Counted from the stretch's first letter, positions 25,603 through 35,036 are shown. The stretch: 64,000 nt of DNA from Corallococcus sp. AS-1-6 (GCF_020037015.1 NZ_JAIQDE010000029.1:61689-125688), one strand, 5' to 3'. Numbers and translations: made by a program. Notes: a model not told the origin generated them from the letters alone.

Positions 25603-27116
25603 GTGCGTCACCCAAGCCGGCCCCGTCCCCGTCGTTCCTGGGGCGGGCCGGCCCGTTGGTGTTGGCCCGGTTGTTCACCGCCGGGCTGACGCTGTCCATC
25701 CCGCTCGTGCTCGCCCGGGTGCTGCACCTGGACGAGTACGGCACCTACTACCAGTTGTTCCTCATCGCCACGACGCTGTCGTACGTGCTGCCGTTCGGCG
25801 TGGCGCAGAGCCTCTACTACTTCCTGCCCCGCGCGGAGGCGAAGCGGCCGTACCTGGGCCACGCGCTGCTCTTCGTCACGGGCGCGGGCGTGGTGGCGGC
25901 GGGGCTGGTGTGGTTCTTCCTGGGCCACGTGGCGGCCTACTTCAACAACCCCGCGCTCATGAACCACCGCGCGGCGCTGGCGCTCTACACGGCGTTCTTC
26001 CTGGGCAGCTACCCGCTGGAGATTTCCCTCACCAGCCAGGGGAAGACGAAGGCGTCCGCGGTGGTGTACCTGGCGTCGGACGCGGTGCGCTCGGGCGTGA
26101 TGGTGCTGCCGCCGCTCCTGGGCTTCTCCCTGCACGGGATGATGATCGCCGTGGCCTGCTTCGCGGGCCTGCGCTACGTGGCCACGTGGGTGGTGTCCCT
26201 GCGTGGGTCCACGGGCCCGCTGGTGGACTGGAAGCTGTTCAAGGAGCAGTTGGTGTACGCGGCGCCCTTTGGCGCGGCGATGTGCCTGGCCATCCCCCAG
26301 CAGAACGCGCACATGTACGCGGTGGCGGGCGTGGTGGCCCCCGCGGTGTACGCGCTCTACCGGGTGGGCTGCTTCCAGTTGCCGGTGGTGGACCTGCTCT
26401 ACACGCCCACCAGCGAGGTGCTGATGGTGCGCCTGGGCGAGCTGGAGCGCGAGGGCCGGCTGGAGGAGGGCGTGGTGGCCTTCCGGGAGGCGGCCGGCAA
26501 GCTGGCGTACGTGTTCCTGCCCTTCGCTGCGTTCCTCTTCGCTGCGGCGCCGGAGTTCGTGGGGGCCATGTTCGGCCAGAAGTTCCTGCCCGCGGTCCCC
26601 ATCTTCCGGGTGAGCGTGCTGGGCGTGGTGCTGTCCATCCTGCCCATGGACGGGACGCTCCGGGCCCGGGGCCAGACGCGGGCCATCTTCGCGTCGTACC
26701 TGGTGAAGGCGGTGGTGACGGTGCCGCTGCTGTGGTTCGGCGTGAAGCACTTCGGGATGATGGGCGGCATCGCGTCCTGGGCGCTGGCGGAGATGGTGGG
26801 CAAGGGGATGCTGCTCATCCGCGTGCCGCGCGCGCTGTCCACGCCCGAGCGCAAGCTGGTCCTCAAGGACGTCATCCCGTGGCGGGAGCTGGCGCAGGCG
26901 TCGCTGGCGGCGTTCGCGGCGGGCGGGAGCATCTTCCTGCTGCGCTCCGGCGTGCACGACACGTGGGTGAACCTGCCGGCGGGGTTCCTGTGGCGGGTGC
27001 TGCCGCTGGCGGTGGCGGGGCTGCTGTTCGTGGTGGGGTACGTGGTGGGCCTGTATGCGCAAGGCGTTCGTCCCTGGAGCGCACTGCAGTCCCTCCGCCC
27101 CCGCCGGACGGCCTGA
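25599..27116 (+). CDS. Wzx-type polysaccharide repeat-unit flippase
   Basis: 505 aa from a GTG that overlaps the deacetylase stop as GTGA. About 12-14 membrane helices, starting with GPLVLARLFTAGLTLSIPLV and FGVAQSLYYFLPRAEAKR, typical of the MATE/MVF polysaccharide transporter family. It should move the undecaprenyl-linked repeat unit from the cytoplasmic to the periplasmic face for polymerisation. It matches the spore-coat flippase of M. xanthus (MXAN_3260, named ExoM or WzxS). No Wzy polymerase gene occurs in this window; in M. xanthus it is encoded elsewhere. Confidence 0.85.
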   Translation: MSASPKPAPSPSFLGRAGPLVLARLFTAGLTLSIPLVLARVLHLDEYGTYYQLFLIATTLSYVLPFGVAQSLYYFLPRAEAKRPYLGHALLFVTGAGVVAAGLVWFFLGHVAAYFNNPALMNHRAALALYTAFFLGSYPLEISLTSQGKTKASAVVYLASDAVRSGVMVLPPLLGFSLHGMMIAVACFAGLRYVATWVVSLRGSTGPLVDWKLFKEQLVYAAPFGAAMCLAIPQQNAHMYAVAGVVAPAVYALYRVGCFQLPVVDLLYTPTSEVLMVRLGELEREGRLEEGVVAFREAAGKLAYVFLPFAAFLFAAAPEFVGAMFGQKFLPAVPIFRVSVLGVVLSILPMDGTLRARGQTRAIFASYLVKAVVTVPLLWFGVKHFGMMGGIASWALAEMVGKGMLLIRVPRALSTPERKLVLKDVIPWRELAQASLAAFAAGGSIFLLRSGVHDTWVNLPAGFLWRVLPLAVAGLLFVVGYVVGLYAQGVRPWSALQSLRPRRTA

Positions 27117-27126
27117 GCCACCGTCG

Positions 27127-27172
27127 GGTACCGCACGCGTGGGGGGCACTTCCCTCCCCACGCGTGGGTACC
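27127..27172. repeat. Long inverted repeat inside the second spore-coat operon
   Basis: GGTACCGCACGCGTGGGG (27127-27144) pairs with CCCCACGCGTGGGTACC (27156-27172): 17 pairs with one bulged G and an 11-base loop. It starts 10 bases after the flippase stop and ends 48 bases before the next ATG. No T-tract follows, so it is not a standard intrinsic terminator; it could attenuate, stabilise mRNA or bind a protein. Confidence 0.7.
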
Positions 27173-27219
27173 TACCTTCCAGGCGTCACGGAGTTCGGGT
27201 GAGGGCGAGGAGAGGCGTG

Positions 27220-27750
27220 ATGGGATTCGACGCGATGACGTTGTACCGGGTGGCGCATGGACTGAAGAAGCGCGGCGTGCCGTTGCTGCCCGCGGTCCTG
27301 CGCAAGGCCATCTACTACCTGCACAGCTCCTACATCCCTGAAGACGCGGAGCTGGGCGAGGGGACGCAACTGGGCTACGGCGGGATCGGCGTGGTCATCC
27401 ACAAGGCGGCGAAGGTGGGCCGTCACGTCCTCATCTCGCAGCAGGTGACCATTGGCGGACGCTCCGGGCTGGAGGGCGCGCCGGTGATTGGCGACTACGT
27501 GCGCATCGGCGCGGGCGCCAAGGTGCTGGGCAACATCCACGTGGGCGACTTCGCGGTGATTGGCGCCAACGCGGTGGTGGTGAAGGACGTGCCGTCGGGC
27601 GCGGTGGTGGCGGGCGTGCCCGCGAAGCTCATCCGCCAGGACGCGGATCCGCTGACCACGTACCAGCGTGAGATGGGCCTGTTGCCCACGCGGACGACGC
27701 CGAAGCTCACCCAGGTTCCACGCCCCTCCGCGCAGGCTTCCGCGCGCTAG
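27220..27750 (+). CDS. Serine O-acetyltransferase-like hexapeptide acyltransferase
   Basis: 176 aa from ATG 27220 with GAGGAGAGGC upstream. An N-terminal helical segment is followed by a left-handed beta-helix of hexapeptide repeats from ~45 (IPEDAELGEGTQLGYGG, KVGRHVLISQQVTIGGRSG, GDYVRIGAGAKVLGNIHVG, VIGANAVVVKDVPSGAVVAG), ending GVPAKLIR, as in CysE-type enzymes. It lacks the long N-terminal domain of true CysE and sits among spore-coat genes, so O-acetylation of a sugar is more likely than cysteine synthesis. Corresponds to ExoN of M. xanthus, from memory. Confidence 0.82.
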   Translation: MGFDAMTLYRVAHGLKKRGVPLLPAVLRKAIYYLHSSYIPEDAELGEGTQLGYGGIGVVIHKAAKVGRHVLISQQVTIGGRSGLEGAPVIGDYVRIGAGAKVLGNIHVGDFAVIGANAVVVKDVPSGAVVAGVPAKLIRQDADPLTTYQREMGLLPTRTTPKLTQVPRPSAQASAR

Positions 27751-27784
27751 GCACCTCGCTTCGTTGGAGAAGGGGACTTCCTTC

Positions 27785-28846
27785 ATGCGCGTGCTGCTCG
27801 TCGGGGACTACCCGCCGCCGTACGGGGGCGTGGCCATCCATGTCCGTCAACTCCATCAATTTCTGCGCGACCGCGGGGTCGAGGCGAAGGTGCTCGATAT
27901 CGGGAAGGGTGGCCGGCCGGCTCCGGACGTCCTCCCCGTGCACGGCGCCGCCGCCTTCGGCCTGCGGCTCGCGGGATTCACCGCCGCGGGCTGGACGGTC
28001 CACCTGCACACCAGCGGCAACAACCCGAAGGCGTGGGTGCTGGCGGCGCTGGTGGGCACCATGCCCGGGCCGCGTTCGCCCCGCGTCATCACGCTGCACT
28101 CGGGGTTGATCCCGGACTACCTGGCGGAGTCGCAGGCCCGGCGCGCCTTCGCGCGCACGGCGCTGGCGGGCTACGCGCGGGTGGTGGCCGTATCTCCGGC
28201 GGTGCGCGACGCGGTGGTCGCGTGCGGCGTGCCGGCGGAGAAGGTCCTGGTGCATCCGGCCTTCTGCGGTTCGCAGGTCCAGCCCGGCCCGGTGACGCCG
28301 GAGGTGGAGGCCGCGCGGGCCCGGCGCCATCCGTTTATCGCGATGGCGCACCACCCCTCGCCCGTGTACGGGCGCAAGCAGATGTTCCGCGCGCTGAAGC
28401 TCGTGGCGGAGACGCACCCGGGCGTGGGCCTGGCGCTGTTCGGCCCGGGCACGCGCTCCGAGGAGTTCATCCGCGACGCGCGCGAGCTGGGCGTGGCGGG
28501 GCTCCTGGAGGACCTGGGCGAGCTGGAGCACGCGAAGGCGCTGGGGCTCATTTCCCAGAGCGACGTCTTCATCCGGCCCACGACGCACGACGGGGACTCC
28601 ATCTCCGTGCGCGAGGCGCTGGCGCTGGGCGTGCCTTGCGTGGCCAGCGACGTGTGCGCCCGGCCGGAGGGCACGCGGTTGTTCAATGCCGGGGACGCGC
28701 GGGCGCTGGCGCAGGCGGTGCGCGACGCGCTGGCGGCGGGCCCGGCGAAGGTGACGGCTCCGGATGCGGGGCCGGTGATGCTGGACTTGTACGCGGAGTT
28801 GCTGCCGTCCGGCATGGCGGGTGCAGGAACCGTGAACGCGGCGTGA
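27785..28846 (+). CDS. GT4-family glycosyltransferase
   Basis: 353 aa from ATG 27785 with GGAGAAGGGGA upstream. GT-B fold: N-terminal MRVLLVGDYPPPYGGVAIHV with the glycine-rich acceptor loop, a VVAVSPAVRDAVVACGVP domain-linker helix, and a C-terminal donor domain with IRPTTHDGDSISVREALALG. The last contains the family's E-x7-E-like element (DGDSISVRE). A retaining, nucleotide-sugar-dependent, cytoplasmic enzyme that likely extends the spore-coat repeat unit. The donor sugar cannot be read from sequence. Confidence 0.85.
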   Translation: MRVLLVGDYPPPYGGVAIHVRQLHQFLRDRGVEAKVLDIGKGGRPAPDVLPVHGAAAFGLRLAGFTAAGWTVHLHTSGNNPKAWVLAALVGTMPGPRSPRVITLHSGLIPDYLAESQARRAFARTALAGYARVVAVSPAVRDAVVACGVPAEKVLVHPAFCGSQVQPGPVTPEVEAARARRHPFIAMAHHPSPVYGRKQMFRALKLVAETHPGVGLALFGPGTRSEEFIRDARELGVAGLLEDLGELEHAKALGLISQSDVFIRPTTHDGDSISVREALALGVPCVASDVCARPEGTRLFNAGDARALAQAVRDALAAGPAKVTAPDAGPVMLDLYAELLPSGMAGAGTVNAA

Positions 28847-28933
28847 CGGAGTGGGGACGGGTTGGGGCGCCTTCGAGGGAGAGGGCGCGCTTCAGGGCTT
28901 TCAGCACGGAACTTTTGACTTCAGGAGCAGACG

Positions 28934-30136
28934 ATGCGGCGCAGTGAAGAGATGGACCTGTCGAAGCGGGCCCTTCGTGGGCGGGACCTGGTGGTGTTCT
29001 CCAACGACTGGGACGGGGATCCGCTGTCGAAGGTCCACATCATGCGGATCCTCTCGCGGGACAACCGCGTGCTGTGGGTGAACAGCATTGGCAACCGCGC
29101 GCCCAAGGCGAACGCGCACGACGCGCAGCGGATCATCAAGAAGCTGAAGACGTTCACCCAGGGCATCCGCGAGGTGGAGCCCAACCTGCACGTGCTGGCG
29201 CCGCTGGCGATCCCGTTCTACGGCTCGGAGACGGTGCGCCAGGCGAACCGCCACCTGCTGCGGCTCCAGGTGCTGCGCGCGATGAAGCAGTTGAAGTTCG
29301 AGCGCCCCATCTCCTGGAGCTTCCTGCCCGCGTCCGCGCCGGTGTCCGGCACGCTGGGCGAGGACTTCGTCGTGTACCACTGCGTGGACGAGTTCTCCGC
29401 GTTCAGCGACACGAACGGCAAGCACATCGCGGAGCTGGAGGAGCGCCTGCTGCGCCGCGCGGACATGTGCATCACGTCCGCGGAGCGCCTGTACGAGAAC
29501 AAGAAGCGCCTCAACCCGCGCACGGTGCTGGTGCGCCACGGCACGGACTTCTCGCACTTCGTGAAGGCGTGCGACCCGGCGACGAAGATTCCGGAGGACA
29601 TCGCGAAGCTGCCCAAGCCCATCATCGGCTTCTTCGGGCTGGTGGCGGACTGGATTGATCAGGACGCCATCATCGCGTGCGCGAAGGCGCACCCGGAGGG
29701 CTCGGTGGTCATCGTGGGCAAGACGACGCCGGACTGCGACGACAGCCGCCTGCGCACGGTGCCCAACATCCACATGCTGGGGCGCAAGCCGTACGCGGAC
29801 CTGCCGGGCTACAACAAGGCGTTCGACGTGGCGCTCAACCCGTTCGTCATCAACGAGCTGACGCTCAACTCCAACCCGCTGAAGGTGCGCGAGTACCTGG
29901 CGTCCGGCCTGCCGGTGGTGTCGTCCGACCTGCCGGAGGTCCGCAAGGTGGGGCTGTGCCGCATCGCCACCACGCCGGAGGACTACGTGAAGCAGGTCAA
30001 CGCGGCGCTGGCGGACAACCCGGGCCCGAACCGGGAGCGCGCGGAGAAGATCTTCCACGAGAGCTGGGAGGCGCGCGTCGCGGAGATCCGCCAGCACGTG
30101 GGTGAGGCGATGCTCGCGGCGGGCAAGAAGCTGTAG
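28934..30136 (+). CDS. GT-B glycosyltransferase of the second spore-coat operon
   Basis: 400 aa from ATG 28934 with AGGAGC upstream. N-terminal half: RDLVVFSNDWDGDPLSKVHI, VLWVNSIGNRAPK and VVYHCVDEFSAF. The C-terminal half has RTVLVRHGTDFSHF, IIGFFGLVADWIDQ and the donor-site segment NSNPLKVREYLASGLPVVSS. This is the layout of the family with a DUF1972-like/TuaH-type N-terminus. It probably adds a sugar to the spore-coat repeat unit. The preceding 87-base gap holds nothing recognisable. Last gene of this operon; it converges with the DUF4350 gene. Confidence 0.82.
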   Translation: MRRSEEMDLSKRALRGRDLVVFSNDWDGDPLSKVHIMRILSRDNRVLWVNSIGNRAPKANAHDAQRIIKKLKTFTQGIREVEPNLHVLAPLAIPFYGSETVRQANRHLLRLQVLRAMKQLKFERPISWSFLPASAPVSGTLGEDFVVYHCVDEFSAFSDTNGKHIAELEERLLRRADMCITSAERLYENKKRLNPRTVLVRHGTDFSHFVKACDPATKIPEDIAKLPKPIIGFFGLVADWIDQDAIIACAKAHPEGSVVIVGKTTPDCDDSRLRTVPNIHMLGRKPYADLPGYNKAFDVALNPFVINELTLNSNPLKVREYLASGLPVVSSDLPEVRKVGLCRIATTPEDYVKQVNAALADNPGPNRERAEKIFHESWEARVAEIRQHVGEAMLAAGKKL

Positions 30137-30221
30137 GTCCGGTCCGGTACCGGGCGACAAGAGGGCGCGGGTCCGGAGCGTGCGAGCGCCCCGGGCACCG
30201 CGCCTTCGTCATTCCCGGAGG

Positions 30222-31391
30222 TCACCCGCGGCCGGTCACGCGGCGCTCCAACAGGGCGTAGCGGCGGGCGAGCCGGGTGTAGTCGGCGGGGCGGATGGGC
30301 GTGCGCTCCCGCGTGCGCAGCAGGTCTTCCTTCGCGTCCAGGTAGTCGCGCGCGGGCACGCCGCAGGTCTCCTCCAGGAGCCGCGCGGCCTCCGTGTCTG
30401 GCAGGGAGGGGGAGATGCCCAGGCGCTCGTGCATCAGGCGCCGCAGGCCGGTGTCGAGCTCCGGCAGCAGCTCCGCCTCCACCTTCGCGCGGCGCATGAG
30501 CCAGCCCAGGGAGCGCACGTACTCGCGAGACGAGCGGTGCCGCTCCACGCGCACGGGGCGGGGGGCGCCGAAGCGGGTGCCTCGCGAGACGACGTAGACG
30601 AGCCCCACGGCGAGGCTCTGCGCGATGAAGACCCAGAGGCCCTGGGACAGGGGCGGGCGGGTGATGACGGCGTGGTGGAACTCGTCGAAGCGCAGGGGGC
30701 CGCGCGCGGCGAGCGCATCCCAGAACCGCAGGTTGTCGAGCAGCTCCAGCCGCCGGTTCTCCGCGAGGTCCGGGCCCGCGGCGACGTAGACCTCGCCCTG
30801 GCCCAAGCCCCAGCGCCACAGCACGCCCGCGCTGCCCAGGCCCGCCAGCGGCACCGCGTCCTCGTGTTCCAACCGGATGCTCCGGTCCCGGGCCACGCGC
30901 AGGAGCGACAGGTCGCGCAGCGCGCCCGCGGGCAGCCACACGTCCACGGTGACGCCCGCGGGATCCACCCATTCGGAGGCAAGGCCCTGGTGGTTCGTGC
31001 CGGGCAGCGCGCCAGAGACGATGTGCAGCCAGTCCTCCATGCCCGGCTGGTGCTCCGCCAGCGCATGCGGAGACAGGTACACCAGCGTGCCGCCGCCTCG
31101 GACGAAGCGCTCCAGCGCGGCGACCTCCTCCTTCGTCACGGGCTGGGCTTGCGGTGCGGCGATGACCAGCGTGCGCGTGCCTGCCGGAATCGAGTCCAGG
31201 GACGACGTCTGCGCGCTGACGTCCCGTCCGCGTTCTTGCAGGTAGACGAAGAGGGCCTTGAGTCCCAACGGGCCCGGGTTCGTGACGGACGGCACGGGGG
31301 AATCCGGCGGGGCCTCGTGCGAGGCCAGGCCCACCGCCAGCGCCACGGCGATCATCAACCCCAGGACGACCGCGACGCGCGCGTTCTTCAC
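30222..31391 (-). CDS. DUF4350 domain membrane protein
   Basis: 389 aa. N-terminal signal/anchor helix (~5-23), a periplasmic DUF4350 domain (~35-240; SVTNPGPLGLKALFVYLQERG and GTRTLVIAAP, then FVRGGGTLVYLSPHAL), a second membrane helix (~260-280) and a basic cytoplasmic helical tail. The fold resembles the glutamine-amidotransferase-like domain used as a periplasmic binding module. It overlaps the upstream DUF4129 gene by four bases. In many genomes these genes accompany a MoxR ATPase and a DUF58 protein; neither is present here. Confidence 0.78.
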   Translation of the reverse strand: MKNARVAVVLGLMIAVALAVGLASHEAPPDSPVPSVTNPGPLGLKALFVYLQERGRDVSAQTSSLDSIPAGTRTLVIAAPQAQPVTKEEVAALERFVRGGGTLVYLSPHALAEHQPGMEDWLHIVSGALPGTNHQGLASEWVDPAGVTVDVWLPAGALRDLSLLRVARDRSIRLEHEDAVPLAGLGSAGVLWRWGLGQGEVYVAAGPDLAENRRLELLDNLRFWDALAARGPLRFDEFHHAVITRPPLSQGLWVFIAQSLAVGLVYVVSRGTRFGAPRPVRVERHRSSREYVRSLGWLMRRAKVEAELLPELDTGLRRLMHERLGISPSLPDTEAARLLEETCGVPARDYLDAKEDLLRTRERTPIRPADYTRLARRYALLERRVTGRG

Positions 31392-32272
31392 GGGCGGACC
31401 TCCGCGAGCGAGCCGTGCAGTTGCTCCACGGACTCCACGAAGCGCGTGGCCTCTTCGCGTGACACCGGCTCCAGCGAATAGAAGGCACGGTCGTACCAGC
31501 CGACCAGCCGCTCCACTTCACCCGTCACGCGTGCGGGGGCGCCTCGTGTGGGCAGCTCCGCGGCGAGCTCCCGGTTCGTCTTCACGCGGTCCGGCCGCGC
31601 CAGCTTGCGCTGCTCCAGCGTGGACAACAGGCCCAACAAGCCTTCGCGGATGGCCTCGCGCGCGTCCTCCGTCTCCAGCGCGGTGCGCGCACGGCCCAGG
31701 TGTTCTCCGGGTGTGTCCAGCTCCAGGGGCGCGGCTTCGCCCTCCACTCCCGGCGCGGTGACGGTCTTCCTGCTCCGGCGCCAGCGCACCCTCAGCACTC
31801 CGAACAACACCACCGCCAGCGCCAGCCCCAGCATCACCGCGCGCGTGGCCACCGCGAAGCCTTGCGCGCCCCGGGATTCGAACAGGCCCTCCAGCCAGTT
31901 CTGCAACTCTCGCAAGAGGCGCGTCAGCAGGTCGCTGTTGCGCTGCCGGGCTCTCGCGAACTCCGGCCGGTCGAGGATGGCGCGCAGCCGCTCCGGTTCG
32001 CTCGTCACGCCGGGCGACACGGACGGCTCCGCGTCCAGCGCGCACACGGCCTCCAGGTACACGGTGAGCTGCCGGGCTCGTTCAGGCTGCGTCTGTCCGG
32101 AGGTTCCGGGTGGCAGGGGCACGCCGTCCAGGGCCTCCACCAGCCGGTTCACCTCCGCGTTGAACGCGGCGGGCTGCGAGCGCGCCGTGTCCTCGAGCCG
32201 GCGCGACACGGCCTCCCGGTCCGCGCACGGGGGCAGGGCAGCCAGCAGGAGGACGAGGGGCAGGGTGGGCAC
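31388..32272 (-). CDS. DUF4129 domain membrane protein
   Basis: 294 aa with a signal peptide, a periplasmic helical region (~20-125), one membrane helix (~140-160) and a cytoplasmic C-terminal DUF4129 domain. The domain is recognisable by LGRARTALETEDAREAIREG, RVKTNRELAAELPTRGAP and VERLVGWYDRAFYSLEPVS. It is six bases downstream of the large membrane protein gene and overlaps the DUF4350 gene, so the three form one operon. Function unknown; DUF4129 proteins are often linked to MoxR/DUF58 envelope-maturation clusters. Confidence 0.8.
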   Translation of the reverse strand: MPTLPLVLLLAALPPCADREAVSRRLEDTARSQPAAFNAEVNRLVEALDGVPLPPGTSGQTQPERARQLTVYLEAVCALDAEPSVSPGVTSEPERLRAILDRPEFARARQRNSDLLTRLLRELQNWLEGLFESRGAQGFAVATRAVMLGLALAVVLFGVLRVRWRRSRKTVTAPGVEGEAAPLELDTPGEHLGRARTALETEDAREAIREGLLGLLSTLEQRKLARPDRVKTNRELAAELPTRGAPARVTGEVERLVGWYDRAFYSLEPVSREEATRFVESVEQLHGSLAEVRP

Positions 32273-32278
32273 GGGCGG

Positions 32279-33322
32279 TCAGGGGGACGGCGTCGCCGGC
32301 TCCGCGGTCGCGATCCGCCGCTCCAGGTCCAGGCCCTCGCGGCGCACGCGCATGTCCACGTAGAAGAACGCGGACACCACGAAGCTCAGCGGCGTGAAGA
32401 AGGACTGCCCCACCACTTGCAACAGCTCCGCGGGGACGAGCAGCGCCTGCGGAATGGCCGCCTGCGCCGCCGGATCCAACAGGTTGCCGCCATAGGCGAG
32501 CCGGACGATCCACGCGGGCAGCCCCGACACCAGGCTCACCGCGATGAGGATGCCGCCCACCACCGTGGACAGCACCATGGCGCGCACCGTGCCCCGGCCC
32601 ATGAAGCCCGGCTCGACGCGGCCCTTCAGCAGGGCCCCGGAGCGCTTGAAGGCCGCCCACGCGCCCACGTCCTCCATGGCCAGCACGGGGGGCAGGAGCA
32701 TGAAGCGCAGGAAGTACCAGAGCACCGCGGCCAGCGCGCCCAGGCCCAGCACGATGGCGCCGATGATGATCAGCGCGATGCTCAGCGCCGTGCCGCCGCC
32801 CGTGCCCCTCCCGGTCACGGCCGCGACCACGCCCATCCCCATGATGAGCGAGCCGGGCAGGCACAAGAGGAGCGTCACCCCCGCGGCCCACGCGATGGAC
32901 AGCAGATAGGTCGCGGTCAGCGTGCCCAGGCGCGACACGGCCCGCCGCAGACCTTCCGAGGGACGCACCGGCTCCCCCAGCCGCGCGGGAATCACATACC
33001 GGGCCGCCGCCGTGGTGGCCACCCAGAAGTTCCACACGAGGAACACATACAGCACGAGCATCAGCCCCAGCACGATGCCGGACTGGGCCAGGGTCTGCGA
33101 GGGATCCGCGCCCGAGGGGGCCTTGCCCAGCCCGGGCAGCACGCCCACCGTGCGCGTCATCGCGACGGTGAACGCCTTGACCGCGATGTAGTTGAGCAGG
33201 TCGAACCCCAGGACCAGCACGAACAGGGGCTTCAGGTGCGCGCGCCAGAAGGTCGCCGCGCGGTCGATGATTTCTCCGATGGCGAGGGGGCGCAGCTCAA
33301 CGGAGGTCGGGGAGGGCGTCAC
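32279..33322 (-). CDS. Multi-pass membrane protein heading the DUF4129/DUF4350 operon
   Basis: 347 aa with about seven membrane helices, a soluble N-terminus reading VELRPLAIGEIIDRAATFWRA and the segments FVLVLGFDLLNYIAVKAF, VLYVFLVWNFWVATTAAA and AAVLWYFLRFMLLPPVLAME. The RPL-x-GEIIDRA start is typical of a poorly characterised membrane family often annotated as glycerophosphodiester phosphodiesterase membrane domain-like, with no catalytic domain. Probably a scaffold or transporter-like partner of the two following proteins. Confidence 0.72.
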   Translation of the reverse strand: MTPSPTSVELRPLAIGEIIDRAATFWRAHLKPLFVLVLGFDLLNYIAVKAFTVAMTRTVGVLPGLGKAPSGADPSQTLAQSGIVLGLMLVLYVFLVWNFWVATTAAARYVIPARLGEPVRPSEGLRRAVSRLGTLTATYLLSIAWAAGVTLLLCLPGSLIMGMGVVAAVTGRGTGGGTALSIALIIIGAIVLGLGALAAVLWYFLRFMLLPPVLAMEDVGAWAAFKRSGALLKGRVEPGFMGRGTVRAMVLSTVVGGILIAVSLVSGLPAWIVRLAYGGNLLDPAAQAAIPQALLVPAELLQVVGQSFFTPLSFVVSAFFYVDMRVRREGLDLERRIATAEPATPSP

Positions 33323-33403
33323 GGCCGCGCAGCATAGCGCCGCCTTCAGCGCACGGGTTCACCCATCACGAGCAAGGCCCAGGCATCCGCTTGCGCCGCG
33401 CAC

Positions 33404-34018
33404 TCAGCCGCGAGGCGGCGCGCATACATCCAGCAGCGCCCGGGCCGCCGCGCGCGGATCCTCCGCCTCCAGTACGGCGGAGATGACCGCGACACCCCAG
33501 GCCCCCGGCACCTCCCGGGCCCGCTCCGGCGTCATGCCTCCCAGCGCCAGGGCAGGGCAGGGCAGCCGGTCCGCGAGGGCCTTGAATCCACGGGGCCCCA
33601 GCGTGTCACGCGTGTCCCCGGGCTTGGATCCCGGCGCGAACACGGGGCTCACCAGCGCCAGGTCCGCGCCCAGCGCTGCATCCGCCTCGCGCGCGTCGTG
33701 CACCGCCGCGCTCACCCACCGGTCCGCGGGCAGGAACGGGCGCACGTCGCGGGGTGAAGGGCCGGAGGCGGGCAGATGCAGGTGCGCGCCCACGAGCAGC
33801 GCGACGTCCAGCCGGCCGTTCACGAACAGCGCCCGGCCCCGGCACACCTCCGCCAGGAGCCGCGCCTCCTCCAGGAACCGCCGCCCGGAGGCCTCCGGGT
33901 GGCGGTGCTGCACGGCGACGTCCGGCCCCGCCTCCAGCGCCCGCTCCAGCGCGGTGAGCAACCGCGCCCGGGGCAGCCGCCAGTCCGTGATGACCACGAG
34001 GCGGGGCAGGGCGGGCAC
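33404..34018 (-). CDS. thiE: Thiamine phosphate synthase ThiE (or TenI-like)
   Basis: 204 aa TIM barrel. Motifs: VVITDWRL near the N-terminus, VAVQHRHPEASGRR (the site that normally reads QLR-K-), LFVNGRLDVALLVGAHLHLP, VSAAVHDAREADAALGADLALVSPVF and a phosphate-binding LALGGMTPERA. It joins the thiazole and HMP moieties to make thiamine phosphate. The usual Q-[VL]-R-x-K is QHRHPE, so the TenI-type thiazole tautomerase is an alternative role. It starts two bases after the thiG stop. Start codon lies at 34018. Confidence 0.78.
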   Translation of the reverse strand: MPALPRLVVITDWRLPRARLLTALERALEAGPDVAVQHRHPEASGRRFLEEARLLAEVCRGRALFVNGRLDVALLVGAHLHLPASGPSPRDVRPFLPADRWVSAAVHDAREADAALGADLALVSPVFAPGSKPGDTRDTLGPRGFKALADRLPCPALALGGMTPERAREVPGAWGVAVISAVLEAEDPRAAARALLDVCAPPRG

Positions 34019-34020
34019 CG

Positions 34021-34806
34021 CTACTCCACGAGCCCTTCGATGGGGCTGGACGCGGAGCCGTACGCCTTGCGCGGGATGCGGCCGGCCAGGTACGCGTCGC
34101 GGCCGGCCTCCACCGCCTTCTTCATGGCCACGGCCATGCGCACGGGGTCCTTCGCGCCCGCGATGGCGGTGTTCATGAGCAGCGCGTCCACGCCCAGCTC
34201 CATCGCGATGGCCGCGTCGGACGCCGTGCCCACGCCCGCGTCCACGATGACCGGCACCTTCACCACCTCGCGGATGAGCCGCAGGTTGTGCGGGTTGCGG
34301 ATGCCCAGCCCGCTGCCGATGGGCGCCGCCAGCGGCATCACGGCCGCGCAGCCCGCGTCCTCCAGCTTGCGCGCGGTGATGGGGTCGTCACTGGTGTACG
34401 GCAGCACCGTGAAGCCCTCCTTCACCAGGATGCGCGCGGCCTTCACCGTCTCCTCGACGTCCGGGTAGAGCGTCTTCTCGTCGCCGAGCACCTCCAGCTT
34501 CACCCACTTGCTCATGCCCAGCTCTTCCGCCAGCCGGCACGTGCGCACCGCGTCCTCCGCCGTGTAGCAGAGCGCCGTGTTGGGCAAGAGGCGCATCTTG
34601 TCGCGGTCGATCCAGTTCATCAGCGACGCCTCGCCCGTCGCCTTCAGGTCCAACCGCCGCACCGCCACCGTGACGAGCTCCGCGCCCGACGCTTCGTGGC
34701 ACTGCTTCATCACCTCGTGGCTGGGGTACCTCCCCGTCCCGACGATGAGCCGCGAGGTGAACGTCACCCCCGCCAGCGTGAAAGGCTTGTCCGCGATGCC
34801 GCTCAT
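34021..34806 (-). CDS. thiG: Thiazole synthase ThiG
   Basis: 261 aa from ATG 34806, with GGAGAGGAGACGG upstream. Conserved features: [26 protein letters not shown] with the following lysine, [38 protein letters not shown] (the Schiff-base lysine region), [17 protein letters not shown] and [18 protein letters not shown]. It condenses deoxyxylulose phosphate, dehydroglycine and ThiS-thiocarboxylate into the thiazole of thiamine. Length matches the family. Confidence 0.95.
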   Translation of the reverse strand: MSGIADKPFTLAGVTFTSRLIVGTGRYPSHEVMKQCHEASGAELVTVAVRRLDLKATGEASLMNWIDRDKMRLLPNTALCYTAEDAVRTCRLAEELGMSKWVKLEVLGDEKTLYPDVEETVKAARILVKEGFTVLPYTSDDPITARKLEDAGCAAVMPLAAPIGSGLGIRNPHNLRLIREVVKVPVIVDAGVGTASDAAIAMELGVDALLMNTAIAGAKDPVRMAVAMKKAVEAGRDAYLAGRIPRKAYGSASSPIEGLVE

Positions 34807-34832
34807 GACCGTCTCCTCTCCAGGGCCTGCGC

Positions 34833-35036
34833 TCACCCGCCACCCACGAAGGTGACGATCTCCACCCGGTCCCCGTCCTGGAGCCGGTGCTCGGGGTGAC
34901 GGGCGCGGCGCACCACCTCCGCGTTCACCTCCACCGCCACCCCCGGGCCGCTGCCCAGATTCAACAGCGCCAGCAGGGACGAAAGGGTGCTGCCCTCCGG
35001 CAGCGTCCGCGCTTCTCCGTTGACCCACACGTTCAC
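34833..35036 (-). CDS. thiS: Sulfur carrier protein ThiS
   Basis: 67 aa from GTG 35036. Beta-grasp ubiquitin-like fold: [11 protein letters not shown] at the start, [37 protein letters not shown] with the C-terminal Gly-Gly that is adenylated and converted to a thiocarboxylate. It donates sulfur to ThiG, encoded 26 bases downstream. The upstream interval 35037-35359 is divergent with a lipoprotein gene and shows no TPP riboswitch core on the minus strand. Confidence 0.9.
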   Translation of the reverse strand: MNVWVNGEARTLPEGSTLSSLLALLNLGSGPGVAVEVNAEVVRRARHPEHRLQDGDRVEIVTFVGGG

